Shown: piece by piece, positions 1 to 8,682 of the stretch
How positions within the stretch are numbered: the first letter of the stretch is position 1
How the letters are laid out: every line of letters begins with the position of its first letter
Assembly (NCBI GenBank): GCA_963779485.1
Contig: CAVZYJ010000013.1
Coordinates: forward strand, 744,001 to 808,000
Direction of reading: 5' to 3'
Source: CAVVJA01 sp963779485
GTDB taxonomy: Bacteria > Actinomycetota > Actinomycetes > Mycobacteriales > Jatrophihabitantaceae
Length of the DNA stretch: 64,000 nucleotides
Translations under genes and position numbers: made by a program
The notes under the pieces: generated by a model
What the model was told of the DNA's origin: nothing
Database searches by the model: none
What the model saw: the letters and a program-made list of their open reading frames with translations, nothing else

Positions 1-332
1 TGCAGCCGGACGAGGGCGTCACGCTCAAGTTCGGTTCGAAGGTGCCGGGTAGCTCGATGGAAGTCCGGGATGTCGCCATGGACTTTCTGTACGGCGAGGC
101 GTTCACCGAGTCCTCCCCCGAGGCGTACGAGCGGCTGATCCTCGACGTGCTCATCGGCGACGCGACGCTCTTCCCGCGCAATGACGAGGTCGAGGCCTCG
201 TGGAAGGTGATCGACCCGCTCGAGGATTTCTGGGCCGGCAAGGCGCCGTACCTGTACCGCGCCGGCGAGTGGGGGCCGAAGGAATCCGACGAGATGCTGG
301 CCCTCGACGGCCGGCAGTGGCGCCGACCGTGA
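1..332 (+). CDS. zwf: glucose-6-phosphate dehydrogenase, C-terminal part (cut by window start)
   Basis: The frame is open from base 3 to the TGA at 330-332, giving about 109 C-terminal residues. The stretch FPRNDEVEASWKVIDP followed by a conserved W-G-P segment is the usual tail of bacterial glucose-6-phosphate dehydrogenase. The enzyme oxidises glucose 6-phosphate to 6-phosphogluconolactone in the cytoplasm and makes NADPH. The next two genes, opcA and pgl, are its usual actinobacterial partners, which supports the call. The NADP-binding half lies outside the window, so completeness cannot be judged. Confidence 0.95.
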   Translation, partial: QPDEGVTLKFGSKVPGSSMEVRDVAMDFLYGEAFTESSPEAYERLILDVLIGDATLFPRNDEVEASWKVIDPLEDFWAGKAPYLYRAGEWGPKESDEMLALDGRQWRRP

Positions 333-345
333 GGAGCGTGACCGC

Positions 346-414
346 ATGACCGTAGTACCCGCCTGGCTCCTCGCTCCGCTCCAGCCGCGTGCTCACTCGG
401 AGGCAGTCTCATGA
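346..414 (+). CDS. possible 22-codon ORF between zwf and opcA
   Basis: An ATG at 346 lies 9 bases after a GAGGAG Shine-Dalgarno-like run that overlaps the zwf stop codon. The frame runs 22 codons and ends in a TGA that overlaps the opcA ATG as ATGA. The peptide has no recognisable domain. It could be a coupling or leader peptide, or chance. The good ribosome site and the exact overlap are the only support. Confidence 0.2.
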   Translation: MTVVPAWLLAPLQPRAHSEAVS

Positions 415-1397
415 CCACTCTGTGGGACACCACCGGCACCGCTGTGGTCAAGGCGCTCGCCGCGGAACGTCGCACCGGCGGGGCCGTGACGAGTGGCAAC
501 GCGCTGACGCTGGTGGTCGTCGTCGACGAACGGGACGTGCACGAGGCCGAAGAGGCAGCCACCCTCGCCGCCAGCAGGCACCCGATGCGCATGCTGATGG
601 TGATCCGGCGCCACATCGACGCACCGGTGCCGCGGCTGGATGCCGAAGTGCAGATGGGCGGCCGGCTCGGTCCCGGTGAGGCGGTCGTCATGCGGATGCA
701 CGGGCGGCTGGCGCTGCACGCCGAGTCGGTCACGTTGCCGCTGCTCGCGCCGGATGCGCCGGTCGTCGCGTGGTGGCACGGTGCACCGCCCGACCGCATC
801 TCCTACGATCCGTTGGGCGTGTTCGCCGACCGGCGGATCACCGACGTCTCGCGGGCTGACGACCGGGTCGCGGCCTTGCGGCAGCGGGCCGTCGATTTCG
901 CACCCGGCGACACCGACCTGGCCTGGACCCGGATCACCGGCTGGCGGGCCGCGCTGGCCTCGGCGTTCGACGGCTGGCACGAAGGCGCCGCGTCGGCCGC
1001 GGTCGACGGCGATGACGCCGATCCGTCCGCGCAGCTTCTCGCCGGGTGGCTCGCTGCGCGCTTCGGGTTCTACGTCCCGGTCAACAAGACCGGCGGCGGT
1101 CCGATCGACCAGGTGCGCATCACCCTTACCGACGGTGCCGTTATTAGCGCCGACGAGGACTACGGGCGGCTCATCCTGCACCGCGAAGGCCAGCAGGACT
1201 CGGTCGCGCCGTTCCCCGAGCGGTCACTGGGCGAGCTGCTCGCCGAGGAGCTGCGCCGGCTGGACGCCGACCGGGTGTTCGCCGAGGCGCTCGGTGCCGT
1301 CAGCGGGCTGACCGGTCTGAGCGACCGTCCGAGTCAGCGGGTGCACATCTGGAATGACCCGGCCCTCGCGGATTCGCCGACGGCTGCCGCCACCTGA
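411..1397 (+). CDS. opcA: glucose-6-phosphate dehydrogenase assembly protein OpcA
   Basis: The 328-residue product has the OpcA pattern: a GGAV...LTLVVVVDE segment near the N-terminus, then VVAWWHGAPP, and no enzyme motif. OpcA proteins of cyanobacteria and actinobacteria help assemble or allosterically activate glucose-6-phosphate dehydrogenase. The gene sits between zwf and pgl, its usual place. Its TGA overlaps the pgl ATG by one base (TGATG), so the two are probably translationally coupled. The start at 411 has GGAGG-like bases (396-400) upstream. Length is near the family norm. Confidence 0.93.
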   Translation: MTTLWDTTGTAVVKALAAERRTGGAVTSGNALTLVVVVDERDVHEAEEAATLAASRHPMRMLMVIRRHIDAPVPRLDAEVQMGGRLGPGEAVVMRMHGRLALHAESVTLPLLAPDAPVVAWWHGAPPDRISYDPLGVFADRRITDVSRADDRVAALRQRAVDFAPGDTDLAWTRITGWRAALASAFDGWHEGAASAAVDGDDADPSAQLLAGWLAARFGFYVPVNKTGGGPIDQVRITLTDGAVISADEDYGRLILHREGQQDSVAPFPERSLGELLAEELRRLDADRVFAEALGAVSGLTGLSDRPSQRVHIWNDPALADSPTAAAT

Positions 1398-2182
1398 TGG
1401 GAGCCGCCCCCGAAATCGTCGTTGCCCCGAACGCCACCCAGCTGGCCGATGATGTCGCGGCGCGGCTCGTTGCGGCGCTCGTGTCGGCGCAACAAGTACG
1501 GCCGCTTGCTCACCTCGTCGTGACCGGCGGCGGCATCCTCGAGCAGGTCATGCACGTGCTGCGCGACTTGCCGGCTCGCGACTCGATCGACTGGAACCGT
1601 GTCGCGGTGTGGTGGGGCGACGAACGGTACGTACCTTCCGACTCGGAGGACCGCAACGACAGGGCCGCGATGGCGGCCGTCTTCGACGCCCTACCCGTCG
1701 ACCCCGCCAATGTGCATCCGATGCCCGCCTCGGACAGCGAGTACGGCGAGAATGCCGACGCGGCGGCCGAAGGGTATGCGTCCGCGCTCTCGGCGGCGGT
1801 TCCGGCCGGCCAGGGCGACGACGATGTGCCGCACTTCGACGTCATCCTGCTCGGCGTCGGACCGGACGGGCATTGCGCCTCACTGTTTCCGGAACATCCG
1901 GGCGTATACGAGCTCGACCGCTCGGTAATCGCCGTCCACAACTCGCCGAAGCCGCCCCCGACTCGGCTGTCGTTGACCTTCCGTTCGCTGGACGCGGCCA
2001 ACGAGGTGTGGTTCATCGCGGCCGGAACCGGGAAGGCCGACGCGGTGATGATGGCGCTCTCCGGGGCCGGTCGGGTGCAGGTTCCGGCGGCCGGTCCGCG
2101 CGGACGGTACCGGACGCTGTGGCTGATCGATCGCGATGCGGCCTCACACTTGCCTGCGGATCTCTACCGTCCGCAGGCCTAA
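1397..2182 (+). CDS. pgl: 6-phosphogluconolactonase
   Basis: The 261-residue product hydrolyses 6-phosphogluconolactone to 6-phosphogluconate, the second step of the oxidative pentose phosphate pathway. It shows the DevB/Pgl family motifs: VTGGGILEQ near residue 38-46, WWGDERYVPSDSEDRND near residue 73-89, and DVILLGVGPDGHCASLFP in the middle, which forms the sugar-phosphate site. It overlaps opcA by one base and closes the zwf-opcA-pgl operon. Length is typical for actinobacteria. Confidence 0.96.
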   Translation: MGAAPEIVVAPNATQLADDVAARLVAALVSAQQVRPLAHLVVTGGGILEQVMHVLRDLPARDSIDWNRVAVWWGDERYVPSDSEDRNDRAAMAAVFDALPVDPANVHPMPASDSEYGENADAAAEGYASALSAAVPAGQGDDDVPHFDVILLGVGPDGHCASLFPEHPGVYELDRSVIAVHNSPKPPPTRLSLTFRSLDAANEVWFIAAGTGKADAVMMALSGAGRVQVPAAGPRGRYRTLWLIDRDAASHLPADLYRPQA

Positions 2183-2258
2183 CCCCGCGAGGCGAGGATT
2201 TGCAGTAGCGTCGTAGTCGGTTGGATGACCGGTCCACCGGCGCGGGAAGGGCAGTGCG

Positions 2259-2822
2259 GTGGTGGTTTGGTTGCTCGGTAGAACCCGCGTGGTTGCGGCA
2301 GTTGCGGTCACGATCGTCCTCGTGGCCGGGTGTAGCAGCTCCTCACCGTCCACGTCGACGACGAGCAGCAGCTCGGCACCGCCGACCACCTCATCGGCAT
2401 CCAGCGCAACTCCGTCCGGCAGTGCCGCGTCATCGACGTCGTCCGGTCCCGAATCAGCGGCGGCCGCCCAGATCACCGCCGCCTGGACCGAGTTCTTCGA
2501 TGGGGCCACCCCGGCCGCCCGCAAGGCGCAGCTGCTGGAGAACGGCCAGGTCTTCGCGCCGGTGATCGCCGGCCTCGCGGCCTCGCCGCTGGCCAAGTCG
2601 GCGAAGGCCACGGTATCCAACGTCGAGGTCACGTCCCCCGACAAGGCGACGGTCACCTACTCGGTCAGCATCGGCGGCCAGCCGGCGTTGACCAACCAGA
2701 CCGGAACCGCGGTTCTCGTCGACAGCCAGTGGAAGGTGGGCGACGCCAGCTTCTGCCAGCTGCTGTCCTTGCAGGGAGCGGCTCCGGCCCTGTGCCGGAC
2801 GTCCTCCACGGCGGCATCCTGA
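2259..2822 (+). CDS. MTB12-like low-molecular-weight antigen, exported lipoprotein
   Basis: A GTG at 2259 lies 7 bases after GGGAAGGG. The N-terminus is a signal peptide ending in the lipobox LVAGC (Cys25), so the protein is probably lipid-anchored outside the cytoplasmic membrane. A Ser/Thr/Pro-rich low-complexity linker covers about residues 26-70. The remaining domain, beginning ITAAWTEFFDG and ending in a QWKVGDASFC segment, resembles the mycobacterial MTB12 (CFP-2) fold, whose role is unknown. It is followed 13 bases later by an exporter gene. The family call is by motif resemblance only. Confidence 0.75.
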   Translation: MVVWLLGRTRVVAAVAVTIVLVAGCSSSSPSTSTTSSSSAPPTTSSASSATPSGSAASSTSSGPESAAAAQITAAWTEFFDGATPAARKAQLLENGQVFAPVIAGLAASPLAKSAKATVSNVEVTSPDKATVTYSVSIGGQPALTNQTGTAVLVDSQWKVGDASFCQLLSLQGAAPALCRTSSTAAS

Positions 2823-2835
2823 CGATCTAGCCCCC

Positions 2836-4482
2836 ATGGAGCCGACGCACTCCGTCACTAACGCCCCGGTCCTGCTGCAACGACGGGCGCTAGCGGCCCT
2901 GTGCGGCGTGCTGTTCTTGACCTTCCTCGACACCACGATCGTGGCGGTCGCTCTCGGCAGCGTGCAGGCGGACCTGCAGGTGGGTGTCGTCTCACTGCAA
3001 TGGGTGGTCAGCGCCTACGCTCTGGTATTCGCCAGCCTGATGCTCCCCGCAGGCACGATCGCGGATCGGTGGGGCCGCAAGCGGGTGATGCTGATCGGCC
3101 TGGCCCTGTTCTGCGGGGCATCGGTGCTCGGCGCCGTGGCGCCAAACGTGGCTTTGTTGATCGCCGCTCGCGCGATCATGGGCGTCGGCGCGGCGTGCTG
3201 CGAACCGCAGACCCTCTCGGTGATCCGCCATCTGTACCCGAACCAGCGGACCCGATCGCGTGCGCTCGGTGTCTGGGCCGCCGTGTCCGGCCTGGCTCTG
3301 GCGGCCGGCCCGATCCTCGGTGGCGCGCTCGTCGGCATCGGCAGCTGGCGAACCGTGTTCTGGTTCAACCTCGTTCTCGGGATCATGCTGTTCGCCGCCG
3401 CGGCGCGCTTCGTTCCGGAGTCCGCCGATCCGCAAGCCGCCGACTTGGATCTACCTGGCTTCGCCCTGGCTGCCATCGGGCTGGGCTGCGGGATCTTCGC
3501 CGGGATCGCCGGCGAGGACGCCGGTTACCAGACGCCCTGGATCATCGGGCTCTTCGTGATCAGCGGCGCGGCCCTCATCGGCTTCGTGATCGTCGAGCAG
3601 CGCAGCCGAGCGCCCATGCTGGATCTTCGTTACGTGCGGGAACCGGCGGTAGGCGGGCCGTTGCTGGTCGCGTTCGCAACATACTTCGGCATCTTCGCGA
3701 TCTTCTTCTTCACCGCGCTGTACCTGCAGGAGGTGGTGGGCTACTCGGGCTTCCGCACGGCGGCACAGTTCGCGCCCATGACGGTGGCGATGATCGTCGG
3801 ATCGCTCCTCGCCGGCCGGTGGGTGGCTCGCGTCGGACCTCGAATACCCATGACGGTCGGCAGCATGCTGGCCGCCGCGGGCATCCTGCTCACGGAGCAC
3901 TACCTCACGGCGGAGGGCAACTTCGGTCCGCTGGCCGCGGCGCTGGCCGTGGCCGGGATCGGATTCGGGGTGGCGGTCGTGCCGCTGACGTCCGCGGTGC
4001 TGAGCGCGATTCCCGCCGCCCAATCCGGGATGGCGGCGTCGGCGACCAACACCAGCCGGCAGCTCGGTGCGGTTGTGGGCGTCGTGGCTCTCGGCTCTCT
4101 CGTCAACGCCCACCTGACGTCGGATCTCACGAACCGGCTGGAAGCCTTGGGCATACCGGCTAACTTCCAGTCGATCGTGATCGCCGCGATCAAGGACGGC
4201 ACGGTTCCGAGTGGTGGCAAATCAGCGGCCACTGCCGCGTACGGCCCGATCGTGAACCAGGTCCTGGACGCCGCCTACAGTGCGTTTCGGGCCGGTCTGA
4301 CCTCGGCCTTGACGGTCTCCGCCCTGATGATCTTCGTGGCCGGGTTGATCGCCGCAGTGACGATCCGGCCGCGTTCCAGGGGCTCCGGGGGCGGCGTCGA
4401 AGGCGGCGAACCCGACCAGTCGGCCCGCGGCTCCGCGAACCGGTCGCGCTGGCGGGTTGCCAACCGAGCCCGGCAGCCCTAA
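2836..4482 (+). CDS. MFS drug-export family transporter (DHA2, 14 TM)
   Basis: The 548-residue product is strongly hydrophobic with about 14 predicted membrane segments, typical of the EmrB/QacA (DHA2) branch of proton-driven exporters. The first helix carries FLDTTIVAVALGSVQADL, matching the LDxTIVNVALP signature, and the loop after helix 2 has the MFS motif A, DRWGRKRVML. The C-terminal 50 residues are a basic, Gly/Arg-rich cytoplasmic tail. Substrate cannot be inferred. There is no regulator gene next to it and the ribosome site before the ATG is weak. Confidence 0.9.
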   Translation: MEPTHSVTNAPVLLQRRALAALCGVLFLTFLDTTIVAVALGSVQADLQVGVVSLQWVVSAYALVFASLMLPAGTIADRWGRKRVMLIGLALFCGASVLGAVAPNVALLIAARAIMGVGAACCEPQTLSVIRHLYPNQRTRSRALGVWAAVSGLALAAGPILGGALVGIGSWRTVFWFNLVLGIMLFAAAARFVPESADPQAADLDLPGFALAAIGLGCGIFAGIAGEDAGYQTPWIIGLFVISGAALIGFVIVEQRSRAPMLDLRYVREPAVGGPLLVAFATYFGIFAIFFFTALYLQEVVGYSGFRTAAQFAPMTVAMIVGSLLAGRWVARVGPRIPMTVGSMLAAAGILLTEHYLTAEGNFGPLAAALAVAGIGFGVAVVPLTSAVLSAIPAAQSGMAASATNTSRQLGAVVGVVALGSLVNAHLTSDLTNRLEALGIPANFQSIVIAAIKDGTVPSGGKSAATAAYGPIVNQVLDAAYSAFRAGLTSALTVSALMIFVAGLIAAVTIRPRSRGSGGGVEGGEPDQSARGSANRSRWRVANRARQP

Positions 4483-4630
4483 CCCCGGCGGCCGCTGCCC
4501 GAGCTGACCGGTGTCCCTTCCCGCGACCTCGTGGCACAGAAGGCCCCGGTTGAGCACCTCACCGGTCACACCCGCACCATGGCCGCGCGGGAAGCGACGC
4601 GACGAGCGGTCGGGTCGACGCCGAGGTGTG

Positions 4631-4975
4631 TCAGAACTCGCCGCGGCGGGCGCGCAGTTTCTGCAGCGCCTCTTCCAGGATCGCCGCGCCGTCCTCGTCG
4701 CTGCGGCGCTCTTTCACATAGGCGAGATGCGTCTTGTACGGCTCGTTGCGCGGCGCGTCCGGCGGACGCAGCGACTCCCGACCGGCCGGGTAGCCACACT
4801 GCGGACAATCCCACATGTCTGGCAAGGCAGCGTCCATCGCGAACGCCGGGCGAACCTCATGCCCGTTCGCACAGTAGAACGAGACGCGCCGGCGCGGCGC
4901 CGACTCACCTCGTTCGCGCTCCCCCATCGGCCCAGCCCCGACCCGACTTCCGCGGATCGCACTGCCACCAGACAC
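4631..4975 (-). CDS. rbpA: RNA polymerase-binding protein RbpA
   Basis: The 114-residue product has the RbpA zinc-ribbon-like core: FYCANGHE (Cys35, His39) and MWDCPQCG (Cys57, Cys60), followed by the basic linker and the ETRRSDED-like sigma-interaction segment with KTHLAYVKERRSDED. RbpA is an actinobacterial protein that binds RNA polymerase and the principal sigma factor and stabilises the open promoter complex. The GTG start at 4975 is preceded by an excellent AGGAGGAG. It lies downstream of secG on the same strand with a 113-base gap, so it may have its own promoter. Confidence 0.95.
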   Translation of the reverse strand: MSGGSAIRGSRVGAGPMGERERGESAPRRRVSFYCANGHEVRPAFAMDAALPDMWDCPQCGYPAGRESLRPPDAPRNEPYKTHLAYVKERRSDEDGAAILEEALQKLRARRGEF

Positions 4976-5088
4976 GTCATCTCCTCCTGATCGCTGATCG
5001 GTGTTACGGCAAACCCTCGGTTTCGTTCACAACCTGAATGCGCTTACAGCCGACGGAACACGAGCAGTGCGGCGATGAGCCGCGTGGG

Positions 5089-5328
5089 TCACCCTCCTTG
5101 GTTCTTGTACAGCAGTCCCAATCCCACGATGCAGATCGCCCAAACCAAACCGGCGATGATCGTGATCCGGTCAAGATTTCGCTCGACGACCGACGAACCG
5201 GACAGGTTCGAGTAGAACGAACCGCCGAGCATCGAGGACAGGCCGCCGCCCTTCCCGCGGTGCAACAGCACCAGCACGATGAGCAGCAGGCTCACCAGAA
5301 CGAGCAAGACGGACAACGCAAGAATCAT
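5089..5328 (-). CDS. secG: preprotein translocase subunit SecG
   Basis: The 79-residue protein has two hydrophobic helices (residues about 2-22 and 54-74) joined by the conserved loop HRGKGGGLSSMLGG, the hallmark of SecG. It is the small accessory subunit of the SecYEG channel in the cytoplasmic membrane. The gap-pgk-tpiA-secG order on one strand is the standard arrangement in many actinobacteria, and the gene probably belongs to that transcript. Confidence 0.96.
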   Translation of the reverse strand: MILALSVLLVLVSLLLIVLVLLHRGKGGGLSSMLGGSFYSNLSGSSVVERNLDRITIIAGLVWAICIVGLGLLYKNQGG

Positions 5329-5427
5329 GAACGGCGACCGGCTTCCGAGTGATCTCCGACGTCGCGGCGTCGAGGGACAAGGACCGGTTCAGGATACCTG
5401 CTGGTTCCGGCCCTCCAGCCGCTGCCG

Positions 5428-6204
5428 TCATCCCATGGCCGCCGCACAGATCGCGGCGAACTCCTCGGCGTCGAGGCTCGCGCCGCCGACGAGCGCGCCG
5501 TCGATGTTCGCCTGGACGAGCAGATCGCCCGCGTTCGACGCCTTGACCGAGCCGCCGTAGAGGATCCGAGTCCCGCCGGCGAGTTGCTTGGAGTAGATCT
5601 CGGCCAGCCGGGCCCGCAGCGAGGCGCACACCTGTTCTGCGTCCTCGGGCGTGGCCACCTGCCCGGTGCCAATGGCCCAGATCGGCTCGTAGGCCAGGAC
5701 GACCGTCGATGCCTGCTCGGCGGTCAACCCCTTGAGGCCGCCGTCGAGTTGCGTGCGAACGTGCTCGAGGTACTGGCCGGCCGCACGTACCTCGAGCGCC
5801 TCGCCCACGCAGAGGATCGGTCGCAGGCCGTGGCGCAACGCGGCCTGCAGCTTCGCGTTCACGAGGACGTCATCCTCGGCGTGATACTGCCGACGCTCAG
5901 AGTGACCAACGATGACATACCGGCAACCGAGCTTGGCCAGCATGGGCCCGCTGATGTCCCCGGTGTAGGCCCCTGAGTCGTGGGGGGACAGGTCCTGGGC
6001 TCCGTAGCCGATGAGCAACTTGTCGCCGTCGACGAGCGTCTGCACGCTGCGGAGGTCGACGAAGGGCGGCAGGAGGACCACTTCGACCGCCGCGAGCTGG
6101 GCCGGGGTCAGGCTGAACGCGAGCTTCTGGGTTAGCGCGATCGCCTCGAGATGATTGAGATTCATCTTCCAATTGCCGGCGATCAGCGGCTGTCGATCCG
6201 TCAC
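5428..6204 (-). CDS. tpiA: triose-phosphate isomerase
   Basis: The 258-residue product has all TIM-barrel catalytic elements: GNWKMN with Lys13, VIVGHSERR with the catalytic His, and AYEPIWAIGTG with the catalytic Glu, ending in YGGSVKASN, the phosphate-binding loop. It interconverts dihydroxyacetone phosphate and glyceraldehyde 3-phosphate in the cytoplasm. Its ATG lies only 3 bases after the pgk stop codon, so pgk and tpiA are cotranscribed and probably coupled. Confidence 0.98.
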   Translation of the reverse strand: MTDRQPLIAGNWKMNLNHLEAIALTQKLAFSLTPAQLAAVEVVLLPPFVDLRSVQTLVDGDKLLIGYGAQDLSPHDSGAYTGDISGPMLAKLGCRYVIVGHSERRQYHAEDDVLVNAKLQAALRHGLRPILCVGEALEVRAAGQYLEHVRTQLDGGLKGLTAEQASTVVLAYEPIWAIGTGQVATPEDAEQVCASLRARLAEIYSKQLAGGTRILYGGSVKASNAGDLLVQANIDGALVGGASLDAEEFAAICAAAMG

Positions 6205-6207
6205 TGG

Positions 6208-7428
6208 TCAGATCCCGTCGAGGACGGCAATCCCGGGCAACGTCTTGCCCTCCAGGTACTCCAGCGATGCGCCGCCGCCCGTCGAGATGTGGCCGAACGC
6301 TTCGGGGTCGAGGCCGAGTACCCGAACGGCCGCCGCCGAATCACCGCCGCCGACGACGCTCAACCCCGAGCAGGCCGCGACCGCTTCGGCGACGCCCTTG
6401 GTGCCGGCCGCGAACGGCGCCACCTCGAACACGCCCATCGGCCCGTTCCAGAACACCGTCTGGGCGTCGGCCAGGACCGCGGAGAACGCAGCCACAGCCG
6501 CCGGGCCGATGTCCAGGCCCTTGGTGCCGGGTGGGATCTCGTCGGCCGCGACGACCTGGGTCTGCGCGTCACTGGACAGGTCGGCCGCCACCACGATGTC
6601 GGGCGGTAGCACGATCTTGCCGGCGGACCGTTCGAGCAGCATCCGGCAGGTCTCGACGTAGTCGTCCTCGAGCAGCGAATCGCCGACCTCGTGGCCCTGG
6701 GCCTTGAGGAAGGTGAAGCACATCCCACCACCGACGAGCAGCGAGTCGACCTTGGGTAACAGCGAGTCGATCACCGCCAGCTTGTCGCTCACCTTGCTGC
6801 CGCCGAGGACCACCACGTAGGGCCGCTTCGGATCTCCGGTCAGCTGCTGCAGTACCCCGACCTCGTCGCGCACCAGGTCGCCGCAGTAGTGCGGGAGAAG
6901 CTTGGCCACGTCATAGACCGACGCGTGCTTGCGATGCACGGCACCGAAGGCGTCGTCCACGTAGGCGCCGCCGTCGTCCTCGCCGCCGGTCAGCAGAGCC
7001 AGGCAACGGGCGAAACGCTGCCGCTCCACCTTGTCCTTGCTCGTCTCCTCCGGGTTGAACCGCACGTTCTCCAGCAGCAGCAGTTCGCCGTCCTCCAGGT
7101 CGGAAGCCAGCAGGCGGGCGCTCTCACCGACGGTGTCCAGCGCAAGATCCACCGGCCGGCCCAGCAGGGCCGCGAGCCGGTCGGCGACCGGACTGAGCGA
7201 ATAGCGCGGGTCCGGCTCGCCCTTGGGTCGGCCGAGGTGCGCCGCGACGATGACGCGGGCGCCATGGTCGAGCAGCCTCGTCAGCACCGGCAACGAGGCG
7301 CGGATGCGCCCGTCGTCGGTCACCCTCGCCCGGTCTCCCTCGTACGCCAGCGGCACGTTCAAATCGCTGCGGACGAGAACCCGGCGCCCGCGAACCCCAA
7401 CTCGGACCAGATCGTCGACGGTTCGCAT
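6208..7428 (-). CDS. pgk: phosphoglycerate kinase
   Basis: The 406-residue product makes ATP and 3-phosphoglycerate from 1,3-bisphosphoglycerate. Visible motifs are the N-terminal VRSDLNVPL signature, AHLGRPKGEPDP, the hinge GGSKVSDKLAVI and the C-terminal nucleotide loop GGGDSAAAV. It lies 8 bases after the gap stop codon and 3 bases before tpiA, within a compact glycolytic operon. Length is as expected. Confidence 0.98.
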   Translation of the reverse strand: MRTVDDLVRVGVRGRRVLVRSDLNVPLAYEGDRARVTDDGRIRASLPVLTRLLDHGARVIVAAHLGRPKGEPDPRYSLSPVADRLAALLGRPVDLALDTVGESARLLASDLEDGELLLLENVRFNPEETSKDKVERQRFARCLALLTGGEDDGGAYVDDAFGAVHRKHASVYDVAKLLPHYCGDLVRDEVGVLQQLTGDPKRPYVVVLGGSKVSDKLAVIDSLLPKVDSLLVGGGMCFTFLKAQGHEVGDSLLEDDYVETCRMLLERSAGKIVLPPDIVVAADLSSDAQTQVVAADEIPPGTKGLDIGPAAVAAFSAVLADAQTVFWNGPMGVFEVAPFAAGTKGVAEAVAACSGLSVVGGGDSAAAVRVLGLDPEAFGHISTGGGASLEYLEGKTLPGIAVLDGI

Positions 7429-7436
7429 CGGCCGCC

Positions 7437-8441
7437 TCAGAGAGCGGTTCCGACGTAGAGCGTGAGATCAGCGAGCCGGTTCGAGTAACCCCACTCGTTG
7501 TCGTACCAGCCGACCACCTTCACCTGGTTGCCGATCACCTTCGTCAGCCCGGCGTCGAAGATGCAGGACGCGGAGTCGCTGACGATGTCAGTCGAAACGA
7601 TGGGATCCTCGGTGTAGGTCAGGATGCCCTTGAACGGGCCGTCGGCGGCGGCCTGGTAGGCGGCATTGACCTCGTCGGCCGAGGTCTCGCGGGATGTGGT
7701 GACCGTCAGGTCGGTCGCCGAGCCGGTCGGCACCGGTACCCGCAGCGCATAGCCGTCGAGCTTGCCCTTCAGCTGCGGCAGGACGAGACCGATCGCCTTG
7801 GCCGCGCCGGTGGACGTGGGGACGATGTTCAGCGCCGCGGCCCGAGCGCGCCGCAGGTCCTTGTGCGGGCCGTCCTGCAGGTTCTGGTCCTGCGTGTACG
7901 CGTGGATCGTGGTCATCAGGCCACGCTCGATGCCGATGGCGTCGTCCAGAACCTTCGCGAGCGGCCCCAGGCAGTTCGTGGTGCAGGACGCGTTGGAGAT
8001 GATGGTGTGCTTGCTGCTGTCGTAGGTCCCCTCGTTCACTCCCATGACGATCGTGACGTCCTCGTCGGTGGCAGGTGCGGAGATGATGACCTTCTTGGCG
8101 CCAGCGTCGACATGCTTGCGGGCGGCGGCCGCCGTGGTGAACAGGCCCGTCGACTCGATGACGACGTCGACACCGAGGTCGGCCCAGGGCAGCGCGGCCG
8201 GATCGCGTTCGGCGAGGATTTTCAACGTGCGATCGCCGACCTGGATGCCGTCTTCGGTCGCCCGCACCGGCTCGGGGTAGCGGCCCAGGATGCTGTCGTA
8301 CTTCAGCAGATGCGCCATCGTCGCCACATCGCCGAGATCGTTGGCGGCAACGATGTCGAGATCGGCTCCGGACGCTTGCACGGCGCGAAAGAAGTTCCGG
8401 CCGATCCGGCCGAATCCGTTGATGCCCACACGAACGGTCAC
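7437..8441 (-). CDS. gap: glyceraldehyde-3-phosphate dehydrogenase, type I
   Basis: The 334-residue product begins with the NAD-binding motif VRVGINGFGRIGRN and carries the active-site signature SNASCTTNCLGPLAKVL with the catalytic cysteine. It oxidises and phosphorylates glyceraldehyde 3-phosphate. It is the first gene of the gap-pgk-tpiA block; 241 bases separate it from whiA upstream, which contain a likely whiA terminator and presumably the promoter of this operon. Confidence 0.98.
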   Translation of the reverse strand: MTVRVGINGFGRIGRNFFRAVQASGADLDIVAANDLGDVATMAHLLKYDSILGRYPEPVRATEDGIQVGDRTLKILAERDPAALPWADLGVDVVIESTGLFTTAAAARKHVDAGAKKVIISAPATDEDVTIVMGVNEGTYDSSKHTIISNASCTTNCLGPLAKVLDDAIGIERGLMTTIHAYTQDQNLQDGPHKDLRRARAAALNIVPTSTGAAKAIGLVLPQLKGKLDGYALRVPVPTGSATDLTVTTSRETSADEVNAAYQAAADGPFKGILTYTEDPIVSTDIVSDSASCIFDAGLTKVIGNQVKVVGWYDNEWGYSNRLADLTLYVGTAL

Positions 8442-8629
8442 TGCTTCGGCTCCTTGGTACGTGGCTTTGGGTTCTCGTTGGCGGGGCGACGCACCGCCCG
8501 TCTCCCCAAACCCTAGCCGGTTCGGGGCCTACGCTCCGAACGCGCTGAAGCTACCCTCCGGTAACTCGTTTCCGTTTCTTCGTCGTCATCGGTGAGCTAT
8601 CCCACGCCTGATCGGTGAGAGACGTTGGG

Positions 8630-8652
8630 TCGGCCGGAAAGGGGCCGGCCGA
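8630..8652 (-). terminator. hairpin downstream of whiA
   Basis: A perfect 8-bp inverted repeat (TCGGCCGG / CCGGCCGA) with a 7-base loop lies 30 bases beyond the whiA stop codon. There is no U-run, which is common for high-GC actinobacterial terminators. It would close the whiA transcript before gap. Confidence 0.5.
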
Positions 8653-8682
8653 AATGGCCAAGGCCGAACGCGGTTTGCCGCC

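Noticed and set aside
393..1181. Long minus-strand ORF opposite opcA, and similar long frames elsewhere
   Set aside because: They are antisense shadows caused by high GC at third positions, with biased Arg/Pro/Gly composition and no domains.
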